Assembly (NCBI RefSeq): GCF_020884795.1
Contig: NZ_BBZF01000014.1
Coordinates: forward strand, 591,592-648,428
Reading direction: 5' to 3'
Origin: Micromonospora okii
GTDB lineage: Bacteria > Actinomycetota > Actinomycetes > Mycobacteriales > Micromonosporaceae
DNA length: 56,837 nt
Of this stretch, positions 47,550 through 56,837 are shown in pieces (position 1 is the stretch's first letter; each line of letters begins with the position of its first letter). The position numbers and the translations under genes were made by a program. The notes below the pieces were generated by a model, which did not search any database, was not told the origin of the DNA, and was given only the letters and a program-made list of their open reading frames with translations.

Positions 47550-47891
47550 GGGAAAACTCCTGATGCTTTCGCTGCGGCGGCTTGTCGTCTGGCGGTGCTG
47601 GGGCGAGGGGCTCGCAGGGGCTCATGCGTCATGAACGACTGCCCGGAGCACCGCGTCGATCACGGTGCCCCGTGCGGCGCCTTTCAGCGGCCCGCCGGGC
47701 ACCCTCGCCGTGGCAACCTGAGCAGTCTACCCGAGCGAAATACGCCCCTGCCGGCAGTCCCCGCCTCCCCCGGCCCCAGGAGCGAAAAAGCCCAGGGAAA
47801 CGGGGCGGAGCGCCCGATCACGGCGGCGGAAGGAGCTCCGGCCCCCGTACGCGCCGACCTTGGGACGACGGCCGGCGCGTACGGGCCGACG
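47550..47891. other. 342-base gap between prs and rplY
   Basis: It holds the prs hairpin terminator (47844-47885) and, on the minus strand, a -10-like TAGACT at 47724-47729 that could serve rplY; I see no good -35 element. No coding region can be supported. Confidence 0.5.
47844..47885 (-). terminator. 13-bp hairpin after prs
   Basis: Perfect arms CCCGTACGCGCCG (47844-47856) and its complement (47873-47885) around a 16-base loop, 6 bases past the prs stop. Confidence 0.7.
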
Positions 47892-48872
47892 TCAGCTCAG
47901 GCCGCCGAAGAGGGTCGTCACCGACCCGTCGTCGAAGACCTCCCGGATCGCCCGCGCCAGCAGCGGCGCGATCGACAGCACCGTGATCTTGTCGAGCTGC
48001 TTCTCCGGCGGCAGCGGCAGCGTGTTCGTCACCACGACCTCGCTGATCGGGCTGTTCTTCAGCCGCTCCGTCGCCGGGTCCGACAGCAGCGCGTGGGTCG
48101 AGGCCACCACGATGTCCGCCGCGCCGCCCTCCCGCAGGATGTCGGCGGCCTTGGCGATCGTGCCGCCCGTGTCGATCATGTCGTCGACGATCAGGCAGAC
48201 CCGGCCCTCGACCTCGCCGACCACCCGATTCGCCACCACCTGGTTCGGCTTGAGCGGGTCCCGGGTCTTGTGGATGAACGCCAGCGGGCAGCCGCCCAGC
48301 CGGTCGGTCCACCGCTCCGCCACCCGCACCCGGCCCGAGTCCGGCGCCACCACCGTCATCGGCCGGCCCGCGAACTTCCGCTCCACGTACTCGGCCAGGA
48401 TGTCCATCGCGAAGAGGTGGTCCACCGGGCCGTCGAAGAAGCCCTGGATCTGCGCGGTGTGCAGGTCGACCGTGAGGATGCGGTTCGCGCCCGCCGTCTT
48501 GAGCAGGTCCGCCACCAGGCGCGCCGAGATCGGCTCCCGGCCGCGGTGCTTCTTGTCCTGTCGCGAGTACGGGTAGAACGGCAGGACGACCGTGATCCGC
48601 TTCGCCGACCCACGCTTCAGCGCGTCGACCATGATGAGGGTCTCCATGACCCAGGTGTTGACCCCATGCGTGACGGACTGCACCACGAAGGCGTCCGAGC
48701 CACGTACCGAGTCCTTGTACCGTACGAAGATCTCGCCGTTGGCGAAATCGTACGCGTCGGCGGGCGTCGGCGCGACGCCGAGCACCTCGCCGATCTCCTT
48801 GGCCAACTCCGGGAAGCCCCGCCCGGAGAAGAGCATCAGGCTTTTGCGATTTTCGGCGACGATGCTGCCCAT
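47892..48872 (-). CDS. prs: Ribose-phosphate pyrophosphokinase
   Basis: The 326-residue enzyme makes PRPP from ribose-5-phosphate and ATP. YDFANGEIFVRYKDSVRGSD is the N-terminal regulatory region, LPFYPYSRQDKKHRGREPIS the flexible catalytic loop, APDSGRVRVAERW a conserved strand and CLIVDDMIDTGGT the PRPP-binding loop. ATG 48872 is chosen since it gives the usual N-terminus (MGSIVAENRKSLMLFSGR); the frame remains open to 48965. It feeds nucleotide synthesis and salvage and lies downstream of glmU on the same strand. Confidence 0.96.
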   Translation of the reverse strand: MGSIVAENRKSLMLFSGRGFPELAKEIGEVLGVAPTPADAYDFANGEIFVRYKDSVRGSDAFVVQSVTHGVNTWVMETLIMVDALKRGSAKRITVVLPFYPYSRQDKKHRGREPISARLVADLLKTAGANRILTVDLHTAQIQGFFDGPVDHLFAMDILAEYVERKFAGRPMTVVAPDSGRVRVAERWTDRLGGCPLAFIHKTRDPLKPNQVVANRVVGEVEGRVCLIVDDMIDTGGTIAKAADILREGGAADIVVASTHALLSDPATERLKNSPISEVVVTNTLPLPPEKQLDKITVLSIAPLLARAIREVFDDGSVTTLFGGLS

Positions 48873-49007
48873 GGGCTCGTCTGCTCCCGTTGGTCGGTGG
48901 TAACCCGGCTGCGGTGTGGGCCGGCGTTCGGTTGCAGTATCTCCCCTGCCGGACGGTCGTCCCACCGCCTCGGCACCCCCGTGGATTGCCTCACCTTCCC
49001 TTGCGGC

Positions 49008-50471
49008 TCACTGCGCCCCGGACGCACCCTCCGCCGCATCCGTCGCAGCCCCCCGGGCCCGCTCGGCCGCCTCCGCCGAGACGGTGCCGGCCCGCTTGCG
49101 GGCCACCCAGCCCTCGATGCTGCGCTGCGGCGCGCGGGTCACCCCCAGCGCGCCCGCCGGCACGTCCTGGCTGATCGCGCTGCCCGCCGCCACGTACGCA
49201 CCCGGGCCCACCTCCACGGGCGCGATCAGGCTCGTGTCGCAGCCGATGAACGCCGCCTCCCCGACGGTGGTGCGGTGCTTGTTGACCCCGTCGTAGTTCA
49301 CGAAGATCGTCGCCGCGCCGATGTTGGCCTTCGCCCCGATCGTCGCGTCACCCACGTACGACAGGTGCGGCACCTTCGCGCCCGCGCCGACCTCGGAGTT
49401 CTTCACCTCGACGAACGTGCCGACCTTGGCCTTCTCGGCCAGCTTCGCCGCCGGCCGCAGGTACGCGTACGGCCCGACGCTGGCCCCCGGCCCGACCTCG
49501 GCGTCGACCGCGTGGCTGCGCAGCACGGTCGCGCCGGGGCCGACGACCGTGTCGATCAGCGTCACGTCCGGGCCGACCACGGCCTCCGCGCCGACGACCG
49601 TGCCGCCCCGTAGCTGGGTGTTCTGGTCGATCACCGCGTCCCGGTCCACCGCCACCGTCACGTCGATCCAGGTGGTCGCCGGGTCCAGGATGGTCACGCC
49701 GGCGCGCATCCAGCGCTCGTTCACCCGGTCGCGCAGCAGCCGGCGCAGCGCCGCCAGCTCGACCCGGTCGTTGCAGCCCAGCGTCTCGACGTGGTCGGCG
49801 GCCAGATGCACCGCCACCGGCTCGCCGGCCGAGACGAGCAGGCCGAAGACGTCGGTCAGGTACTCCTCGCCCTGGTCGTTGTCGGTGGAGAGCTTGCCCA
49901 ACGCCTCCCGCAGCCGCACCGCGTCGAACGCGTAGATGCCGGCGTTGATCTCCCGCAGCGCGCGCTGCTCGGCGGTGGCGTCGCGCTCCTCGACGATCTG
50001 CCGCAGCCCGCCCCCGGCGTCGCGGACGATCCGGCCCAGCCCCGTCGGGTCGGGCACCTCGGCGGCCAGCACGGTGGCCGCGACCCCGGCGGTCTCGTGC
50101 GCGTCGACCAGCGCGACGACCGTCTCGGGCCGCAGCAGCGGCGCGTCCCCGTTGATCACCACCACGGTCCCGGCGGCGTCGGGCACGGCGTCCAGCGCGA
50201 TCCGCACCGCGTGGCCGGTGCCGAGCTGCTCGGCCTGGAGCACCGGGACGGCGTCCGGGGCGACCTCGGCCAGGTGCGCCCGGACCTGCTCGGCGCCGTG
50301 GCCGACGACGACCGCCGTCCGGTCGGCGGCGAGCGGGCCGGCGGCGGTCAGCACGTGGCCGAGCAGGGTGCGGCCGAGCAGCGGGTGCAGCACCTTGGGC
50401 AGCGCCGACTTCATCCGCTTGCCCTCACCGGCGGCGAGCACGACGACGGTGCGGGGGTGGGGCTGGGGCAC
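49008..50471 (-). CDS. glmU: Bifunctional N-acetylglucosamine-1-phosphate uridyltransferase / glucosamine-1-phosphate acetyltransferase
   Basis: The 487-residue enzyme makes UDP-GlcNAc for peptidoglycan. RTVVVLAAGEGKRMKSALPK is the nucleotidyltransferase signature near the N-terminus, with VINGDAPLL and LREINAGIYAFD following. From about 250 the left-handed beta-helix hexapeptide repeats begin (GPDVTLIDTVVGPGATVLRS), with KNSEVGAGAKVPHLSYVGD as the acetyltransferase site. A 30-residue Ala-rich tail ends the protein. GTG 50471, 7 bases after GGGAG, fits the family start; the frame is open to 50552. Confidence 0.96.
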   Translation of the reverse strand: MPQPHPRTVVVLAAGEGKRMKSALPKVLHPLLGRTLLGHVLTAAGPLAADRTAVVVGHGAEQVRAHLAEVAPDAVPVLQAEQLGTGHAVRIALDAVPDAAGTVVVINGDAPLLRPETVVALVDAHETAGVAATVLAAEVPDPTGLGRIVRDAGGGLRQIVEERDATAEQRALREINAGIYAFDAVRLREALGKLSTDNDQGEEYLTDVFGLLVSAGEPVAVHLAADHVETLGCNDRVELAALRRLLRDRVNERWMRAGVTILDPATTWIDVTVAVDRDAVIDQNTQLRGGTVVGAEAVVGPDVTLIDTVVGPGATVLRSHAVDAEVGPGASVGPYAYLRPAAKLAEKAKVGTFVEVKNSEVGAGAKVPHLSYVGDATIGAKANIGAATIFVNYDGVNKHRTTVGEAAFIGCDTSLIAPVEVGPGAYVAAGSAISQDVPAGALGVTRAPQRSIEGWVARKRAGTVSAEAAERARGAATDAAEGASGAQ

Positions 50472-50582
50472 GACGTGGCTCCCGTCGGGACGGCGACAGT
50501 CTCGCGGCCATGCTATCCACGCAATGCCGGCGATCCCCATCCGCCCAGACAAATGCCGGCATACTTCGGCAGCGGACGCGAG

Positions 50583-50654
50583 CTGGGGTGCCTGGATTCG
50601 AACCAGGAGCTCAAGGCTCCAAAGGCCTGCGGGTTGCCGTTACCCCACACCCCA
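50583..50654 (-). tRNA. tRNA-Gln (anticodon UUG)
   Basis: 72 bases fold into the cloverleaf: acceptor TGGGGTG/CACCCCA, D-arm GGG...CCC, anticodon loop CTTTGGA with anticodon TTG, T-arm CCTGG-TTCGAAT-CCAGG, discriminator G. 3' CCA is not encoded. The gene lies between glmU and the double-HTH gene on the same strand. Confidence 0.95.
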
Positions 50655-50666
50655 TCGCTCGTCGGC

Positions 50667-51533
50667 TCAGCGTAGCGGCACATCGATCCCGTCCGGCGCG
50701 CCGCCCACCGAGCGGAACAGCTCGGTGATCATACCCTCGATCCGCCAGTAGAGCTCGCGACTGCGTGGCACCGTGATCATCAGACACCCGCGGTAGTCCT
50801 CTCCGGTGTTGCGCCGGACCGTCGCGGGATTGTGCCGTTTCAGCACGGCCGGTCCGAAGCGTTCGGCCGGCAGCCCCAGCCGCCCCACCCACCACCGCTG
50901 CGCCGCGTCGACGTCGGCCGACTCGTGGATGCTCAGCCGGTAGCCGGGCACGTCACGGGCGACCCCGCACTCGGCGAGGAACCGCAGGAAGAGCGCGAGC
51001 AGGCCCGGATCGCTGTTGATGAACTGCAGGCGGTCCTGCGGACGCCACGGCTTGGACTTGGCGCCCTCGCACCAGTAGATCGCCGCGCCGAGAAGCAGAT
51101 AATCGCGCCGGTCCACGGACCCGACCTCCCGCGCGGCGCGCTGCTGCGTCTCGGCCCGGCGGGCCTCGCGGGCCCGGTTGTGGGCCGCCCACCGGGCCTC
51201 GGTCATCTGCTTCGCGTGTGCCCGGCGGCGCTGCGCGGTCGCGTCGTCCGGGTCGAGCGGCAGGTGTCGCACCCACTGGTACGCGGTCGACTTCGCCACC
51301 CCGAGCCGGCGCGCGATGTCGTTGATCGACCGGCCCTCGGCGCGCAGCTCCACCGCCTCCGCCCGGAGGTCGTCCTTCGCGTTGGGCCGCCGGGTCCGCT
51401 CCGGCGCGGGCACCCCCCGGAGCAGCTCGTACGCCCGGTTGCGGCCGATGCCCAGCCGGTCGCGGATCTCCCGGACGCTGAGCTGCTCGTCGGTGCGCAG
51501 GCGACGGGCCTCGGCAGCCAGCGGGTCGGTCAT
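50667..51533 (-). CDS. Protein with two HTH motifs and a LAGLIDADG-like C-terminal domain
   Basis: The 288-residue protein has two similar helix-turn-helix units: LSVREIRDRLGIGRNRAYEL (about 18-37) and RSINDIARRLGVAKSTAYQW (about 68-87), each followed by a short basic link. After a basic helical region (AHAKQMTEARWAAHNRAREARR) the C-terminal domain begins with LLLGAAIYWCEGAKSK, then QFINSDPGLLALFLRFL and YRGCLMITVPRSRELYW. The order of these blocks resembles the LAGLIDADG endonuclease fold, with E in the 'YWCEG' segment where an acidic residue is expected. It probably binds DNA; cleavage activity is uncertain. Located directly next to tRNA-Gln, divergent from the TetR gene. Confidence 0.75.
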   Translation of the reverse strand: MTDPLAAEARRLRTDEQLSVREIRDRLGIGRNRAYELLRGVPAPERTRRPNAKDDLRAEAVELRAEGRSINDIARRLGVAKSTAYQWVRHLPLDPDDATAQRRRAHAKQMTEARWAAHNRAREARRAETQQRAAREVGSVDRRDYLLLGAAIYWCEGAKSKPWRPQDRLQFINSDPGLLALFLRFLAECGVARDVPGYRLSIHESADVDAAQRWWVGRLGLPAERFGPAVLKRHNPATVRRNTGEDYRGCLMITVPRSRELYWRIEGMITELFRSVGGAPDGIDVPLR

Positions 51534-51876
51534 GGGCGGCAGGCTAGAACGCCGATACGACAGCGGGGGCCCCGTCGGGTCCAGTGGGTGGCGCTCGCAC
51601 CCGCCCGGCCGGTGCGGCCGGTCGCCGTACGATGGGCAGGCCCGGCGGCGCGTTTCGCGCGGTCCGGCCGGCGCTCGCCGCCCGCTCGGGCCGTCGAGCC
51701 GACAGTTGGCCCGCTCGGGCTACCGGCCCACGGTTGGCTCATGTGGGTCGCCGGGCCGGCGGTTGGCCCGCGCGGGCTGCCGCGCCGGCGGCCGGCTGGC
51801 AGGATGGCCGGGCGGCGCGAGCCGCGGCGGCATCCATTCGACGACAGGCGTCACCGAGCGCCGGCGAGGTGACGAC
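51534..51876. other. 343-base gap between the double-HTH gene and the tetR gene
   Basis: A divergent promoter region dominated by the degenerate 29-bp tandem repeat at 51683-51798. No RNA gene or coding region can be supported. Confidence 0.5.
51683..51798. repeat. Four degenerate 29-bp tandem repeats upstream of the TetR gene
   Basis: Units 51683-51711, 51712-51740, 51741-51769 and 51770-51798 share the pattern CGCTCGGGC...CCGGC...GGTTGGCC. The units differ at several positions and no spacer separates them. They end 78 bases before the TetR start. Confidence 0.65.
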
Positions 51877-52566
51877 ATGGCAGACGGTGCGGGCGGCGAG
51901 GGCGGCACGGGCGGGCGGCGCGCGCTGCCGGCGGCCTCGGGCAAGCCCGCGTCCCGGGTACGGATGTCGGCGGCCCAGCGGCGCGAGCAGTTGATCTCGA
52001 TCGGCCGGCAGATCTTCGCCGAGCGCGGCTTCGACGCGACCTCGATCGAGGAGGTGGCGGCCCGGGCGAAGGTCTCCAAGCCGGTGGTCTACGAGCACTT
52101 CGGCGGCAAGGAGGGGCTGTACGCGGTGGTGGTGGACCGGGAGGTCCGCGCCCTGCTGGACCGGATCACCACGGCCCTGACCGCCGGCCACCCGCGCGAG
52201 CTGCTGGAGCAGGCGGCGATGGCCCTGCTCGGGTACATCGAGGAGGAGACCAGCGGGTTCCGGGTGCTGGTGCGGGAGTCGCCGCTGATGTCGGCGACGG
52301 GCAACTTCAGCAGCGTCATGAACGACGTCGCGCACCAGGTCGAGCACATCCTCGGGGCGGAGTTCAAGACCCGGGGGTACGACCCGAAGCTGGCCGAACT
52401 CTACTCGCAGGCCCTGGTCGGCATGGTGGCGTTGACGGGGCGGTGGTGGTTGGAGGTGCGCAGGCCGCGCAAGGAGACGGTGGCCGCGCACCTGGTCAAC
52501 CTGGCCTGGAACGGGCTGTCGCACCTGGAGGCGAAGCCGACGTTGATCACCGCCCGGGGCCGCTGA
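51877..52566 (+). CDS. TetR-family regulator
   Basis: The 229-residue regulator has a disordered Gly/Ala N-terminus (1-30), then an HTH domain RREQLISIGRQIFAERGFDA with TSIEEVAARAKVSKPVVYEH and FGGKEGLYAVVVDREVR. The C-terminal ligand domain (about 95-225) includes SGFRVLVRESPLM and LVGMVALTGRWWLEVRRPRKE. ATG 51877 follows GAGG; the frame is open far upstream with no supported start. The target and ligand are unknown; the only adjacent structures are a tandem repeat upstream and convergent DUF4383 genes. Confidence 0.9.
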   Translation: MADGAGGEGGTGGRRALPAASGKPASRVRMSAAQRREQLISIGRQIFAERGFDATSIEEVAARAKVSKPVVYEHFGGKEGLYAVVVDREVRALLDRITTALTAGHPRELLEQAAMALLGYIEEETSGFRVLVRESPLMSATGNFSSVMNDVAHQVEHILGAEFKTRGYDPKLAELYSQALVGMVALTGRWWLEVRRPRKETVAAHLVNLAWNGLSHLEAKPTLITARGR

Positions 52567-52594
52567 CCGCACCTCCGAGGGGGTCGCGCGGCGG

Positions 52595-53071
52595 TCAGCG
52601 ACCCCCGGCGTCGGCGAGGGGCGAGCGGCGGCGGCGTTCCTCGGCCTCGGCGTGCTCGGAGGTGCCCACCCGGTCGTAGAGGCCGGTGGCGAGCAGCACC
52701 AGCCCGAACAGCAGCGACACGATGACGGTGGACATCGAGAAGTTGAGGAAGTTCGCGTCGGTCTGTAGGAACGCCATCATCAGGACGCCGGTGACCAGGA
52801 AGACCACCCCGGCGGTGAGGTTCATGTAGTGGCCGAGGTTGGTGCGCCGGGAGGCGCCGACCATGAGCACGATCCCGAAGACCACGGAGACGAGCGAGAA
52901 CGCCAGGTTGGTGCGCAGGCCGAGGACCCAGTGGCTGCCCCGGGCAAAGAGCCCCTCGCCCCAGGTCTCGAAGACCCCCCAGACGCCGAAGAGCAGGATG
53001 TAGAGCCCGATGACCCCGGCGAGGACCCGGTAGAGCGCGCGCGCCGGGTGGTTGACCGGAAAGTGCGGCAT
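52595..53071 (-). CDS. DUF4383 membrane protein, paralogue 1
   Basis: The 158-residue protein has four helices: ALYRVLAGVIGLYILLFGVW, LAFSLVSVVFGIVLMVGA, LTAGVVFLVTGVLMMAFL and MSTVIVSLLFGLVLLATG. It begins MPHFPVNHPARALYR and has the block LQTDANFLNFSMSTVIVSL, both repeated nearly word for word in the next gene. Function of DUF4383 is unknown. ATG 53071. It is convergent with the TetR gene, 28 bases apart. Confidence 0.88.
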   Translation of the reverse strand: MPHFPVNHPARALYRVLAGVIGLYILLFGVWGVFETWGEGLFARGSHWVLGLRTNLAFSLVSVVFGIVLMVGASRRTNLGHYMNLTAGVVFLVTGVLMMAFLQTDANFLNFSMSTVIVSLLFGLVLLATGLYDRVGTSEHAEAEERRRRSPLADAGGR

Positions 53072-53143
53072 GACCCCTCCGTCCGATTGTTGCCACTCGG
53101 AAGGATTGTCGCCCGATCGGGCGTCGGGCGCGGGCCGAACCGC

Positions 53144-53179
53144 CGGAGCGCGGGCCGGCAGCCGCCGACCCGCGCTCCG
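53144..53179 (-). terminator. 11-bp hairpin after DUF4383 paralogue 2
   Basis: Perfect arms CGGAGCGCGGG (53144-53154) and its complement (53169-53179), 14-base loop, between the two DUF4383 genes. Confidence 0.6.
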
Positions 53180-53199
53180 TCACCGGGAGATCAGGGGAG

Positions 53200-53655
53200 T
53201 CAGAGGACGAGCCGGGCCTTCTGCCAGGCCTCGTTCTCTTCGTCGCTGCCGACCTTGCCGTACATGCCGGCCATCAGGAGCACCATGGCGAGGGTCAGCA
53301 CCACGATGACGGTGATGACGGTGAAGTTGAGGACGTTCGCGTCGGTCTGCAGGAAGGCCAGCTCGGCCAGGCCGAGCACGAGCAGCGCGTACGCCAGCCA
53401 CTGGTTGATGGCGACGTCGAGGTTGCGGCCGATCACGGTGCCGGCCATGATCGCGATGCCGAGCAGGATGGTGAGCACCGAGAAACCGAGATTGGTCCCC
53501 TGGCCGAGCACCTTGGTGTCATCCTGGGCGAAGACGTCGTTGCCGGCGCTGGCGATGATGCCGAGCACCCCGAAGACCAGGAAGTACAGACCAACGAGCC
53601 CGCCGATCGCCCGGTAGATCGGCCGCGCGGGGTGGTTGACGGGGGTGTGGGCCAT
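53200..53655 (-). CDS. DUF4383 membrane protein, paralogue 2
   Basis: The 151-residue four-helix protein begins MAHTPVNHPARPIYRAIGGL and carries LQTDANVLNFTVITVIVVL, matching its downstream neighbour, so the pair arose by tandem duplication. The C-terminal tail DEENEAWQKARLVL differs from the Arg-rich tail of paralogue 1. ATG 53655 is chosen for the family-typical start. Function unknown; likely in the cytoplasmic membrane. Confidence 0.88.
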   Translation of the reverse strand: MAHTPVNHPARPIYRAIGGLVGLYFLVFGVLGIIASAGNDVFAQDDTKVLGQGTNLGFSVLTILLGIAIMAGTVIGRNLDVAINQWLAYALLVLGLAELAFLQTDANVLNFTVITVIVVLTLAMVLLMAGMYGKVGSDEENEAWQKARLVL

Positions 53656-53770
53656 GTCTGAGTCTCCAAGACCGTGCGGGTGAGGGGTCCTCGCAATTGT
53701 CCCGCACGGCGGGCTGTGACGCCGCACACCCCCCACCCGGGGTCCTGCTCAACCCCTGCGTGCCGCCCGT

Positions 53771-55573
<1,803 letters not shown>

Positions 55574-55593
55574 GACCTCACCTTTCATGATCA

Positions 55594-55629
55594 AGGCGTC
55601 CCGGTGCCGGCGGGCACCTGGGGACGCCT
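55594..55629 (-). terminator. Hairpin between ispE and the ABC-F gene
   Basis: Two-part stem (AGGCGTCCC/GGGACGCCT and GGTGCC/GGCACC) with a small bulge. It ends ispE or lies in the leader of the ABC-F mRNA, where attenuation is known for some resistance ABC-F genes. Confidence 0.55.
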
Positions 55630-55685
55630 GCTTCAAGGGTACGCGGAGACTCCGCCCGCTCCGGCGGGCGTCGGGGTGGTGCGGC

Positions 55686-56642
55686 TCAGCCGATCCGGGC
55701 GCCCGCCACGGGCCCGTGCGCGACGCGCGCCTCCCGGCACACGCCGGCCGCGTCCAGCTCGGCGGCGATCCGCTCGGCGTCGGCGGCGTCGGCGGCGAGG
55801 AAGACGCAGGTCGGGCCGGAGCCGGAGACGATGCCGGCGAGCGCCCCGGCGGCCTCGCCGGCCTTCAGGGTGGCGGCCAGGGACGGGCGCATGGCGAGGG
55901 CGGCGTCCTGGAGGTCGTTGCCGAGGGTGGCGGCGAGCACCCGGGGGTCGCGCTGGCGCAGCGCGGCGAGGAGGGCGTCGGTGCTGCCCAGCGGCGGGCC
56001 GGCGGCCCCGGCGGCGCGGAGCCGGTCGAGTTCGGCGTACGCGGCGGGGGTGGAGAGCCCGCCGTCGGCGAGGGCGACCACCCAGTACCAGGAGGTGGGG
56101 CGGGCCAGCACCGGGCTGACCGCCTCGCCCCGGCCGGTGCCGAGCGCGGTGCCGCCGTGGATGAGGAACGGCACGTCGGAGCCGAGGCCGGCGGCGATCC
56201 CGGCCAGCTCGTCGCGGGACAGGCCGGTGCCCCAGAGCGCGTCGCAGGCGACGAGGGTGGCCGCGGCGTCGGCGCTGCCGCCGGCCAGGCCCCCGGCGAG
56301 CGGGATCTGCTTGCGCAGGTGCAGCCGGGCGTGCGCGGGGACGCCCGCGTACGCGGCGAGGGCGTGGGCGGCCCGGATCACCAGGTTGGTGTCGTCCAGG
56401 GCCAACGCGCCCGCGCCCTCCCCCTCCATCGTCAGGGCGAGGGTGTCGCCCCGGCGGGCGGTCAGCTCGTCGTGGATGGAGATCGCGTGGTAGACGGTGT
56501 TCAGCTCGTGGTAGCCGTCGCGGCGCAGCGGGCCCACCCCGAGGTGCAGGTTGACCTTGGCGGGCACGCGTACCCGGACCGGGCCGCTGGCTCCGCGCGG
56601 CCGCTGGTCGTCATCGTCGTCCGGTTCCCACGCCTCGGTCAC
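55686..56642 (-). CDS. ispE: 4-diphosphocytidyl-2-C-methyl-D-erythritol kinase
   Basis: The 318-residue GHMP kinase performs the ATP-dependent step of the MEP isoprenoid pathway. VPAKVNLHLGVGPLRRDGYHEL is the family opening, PLAGGLAGGSADAAATLV the ATP-binding GHMP motif and GIVSGSGPTCVFLA motif 3. About 20 acidic residues precede the domain. GTG 56642 lies 10 bases after the rsmA stop, so both genes share a transcript. Confidence 0.95.
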   Translation of the reverse strand: MTEAWEPDDDDDQRPRGASGPVRVRVPAKVNLHLGVGPLRRDGYHELNTVYHAISIHDELTARRGDTLALTMEGEGAGALALDDTNLVIRAAHALAAYAGVPAHARLHLRKQIPLAGGLAGGSADAAATLVACDALWGTGLSRDELAGIAAGLGSDVPFLIHGGTALGTGRGEAVSPVLARPTSWYWVVALADGGLSTPAAYAELDRLRAAGAAGPPLGSTDALLAALRQRDPRVLAATLGNDLQDAALAMRPSLAATLKAGEAAGALAGIVSGSGPTCVFLAADAADAERIAAELDAAGVCREARVAHGPVAGARIG

Positions 56643-56652
56643 GCGCGTCAGC

Positions 56653-56837
56653 CTACTGGGCGGCCGGTGCGGCGGTCGGAGCCGACGCGGCTACGGCGGC
56701 GAACTGCTCGACGGTGAGGGACTCCCCGCGCGCGCCGGGGTCCACGCCGGCGGCGGTGAGCGCGGCGGCGGCCCGGTCGGCGCCGCCGGCCCAGCCGGCG
56801 AGGGCGGCCCGCAGGGTCTTGCGGCGCTGCGCGAACG
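56653..56837 (-). CDS. rsmA: 16S rRNA dimethyladenosine transferase, C-terminal part (partial at window edge)
   Basis: The last 60 codons end at TAG 56653-56655. FAQRRKTLRAALAGWAG and AAGVDPGARGESLTVEQFAA are the C-terminal hallmarks of RsmA/KsgA, which dimethylates two adenines near the 3' end of 16S rRNA. The rest of the gene lies beyond the window. Confidence 0.9.
   Translation of the reverse strand, partial: FAQRRKTLRAALAGWAGGADRAAAALTAAGVDPGARGESLTVEQFAAVAASAPTAAPAAQ

Noticed and set aside
50583..51533. Integrated element at tRNA-Gln
   Set aside because: No integrase gene and no repeated tRNA 3' end was noticed in the window; the HTH protein does not resemble a tyrosine or serine recombinase.
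51683..51798. CRISPR array
   Set aside because: Unit size is CRISPR-like (29 bp) but there are no spacers between units, units are degenerate and no cas genes are present.

Overview
The window is a very G+C-rich actinobacterial chromosome segment. Codon use, frequent GTG starts, a conservon-type signalling operon, MalR/MalEFG-type sugar uptake without a local ATPase, and gene orders such as rsmA-ispE-abcF and glmU-prs-rplY-pth point to Micromonosporaceae (Micromonospora or a close relative). This is inference from gene content and order; no database search was made. Most genes look like core chromosome. The accessory signals are a roughly 5-kb block inside a nucleoside-salvage locus, a decayed cysQ, and a double-HTH protein beside tRNA-Gln.

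Region 1 (1-8.4 kb): the end of a conserved actinobacterial protein, then an IS110-transposase-like protein with a long disordered Pro-rich region. Convergent to it is a four-gene conservon: NIT-domain histidine kinase (CvnA-like), roadblock/LC7 protein, DUF742 protein and small GTPase. The IS110-like protein and the kinase end in the same four short motif blocks, which links them.

Region 2 (8.6-27.8 kb): nucleoside uptake and salvage. A uridine-kinase-like P-loop protein, adenosine deaminase, thymidine phosphorylase and cytidine deaminase share the region with a BMP lipoprotein / ATPase / two-permease nucleoside ABC importer. An MMPL exporter, an RlmA-like rRNA methyltransferase and a DUF4272 protein lie among them. 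Between cytidine deaminase and the importer sit a membrane protein and a 1332-residue secreted protein (lysozyme-like + golvesin-like + SGNH hydrolase) that look like an insertion.

Region 3 (27.9-36.8 kb): maltodextrin use. A GH13 amylase, MalG, MalF and MalE are transcribed leftwards; a LacI-type regulator and a GH13 alpha-glucosidase are transcribed rightwards. An 11-base motif is shared by the malE-malR intergenic region and the glucosidase promoter and is a likely operator. No MalK-type ATPase is present.

Region 4 (36.9-46.2 kb): a small acidic protein, YhjD-like membrane protein, 2'-5' RNA ligase-like protein, tryptophanyl-tRNA synthetase and a CorC-like CBS protein; galE-galK; then cysD-cysN for sulfate activation with a frameshifted C-terminal remnant of cysQ upstream.

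Region 5 (46.2-56.8 kb): housekeeping genes pth, rplY, prs, glmU, tRNA-Gln(UUG), the double-HTH protein, a TetR regulator preceded by a degenerate 29-bp tandem repeat, two DUF4383 membrane paralogues, an ABC-F protein, ispE and the 3' end of rsmA.

Strong G+C-rich hairpins, mostly without U-tracts, close many transcription units. In both ABC operons a strong hairpin follows the substrate-binding-protein gene, which suggests built-in differential expression of binding protein versus transporter.
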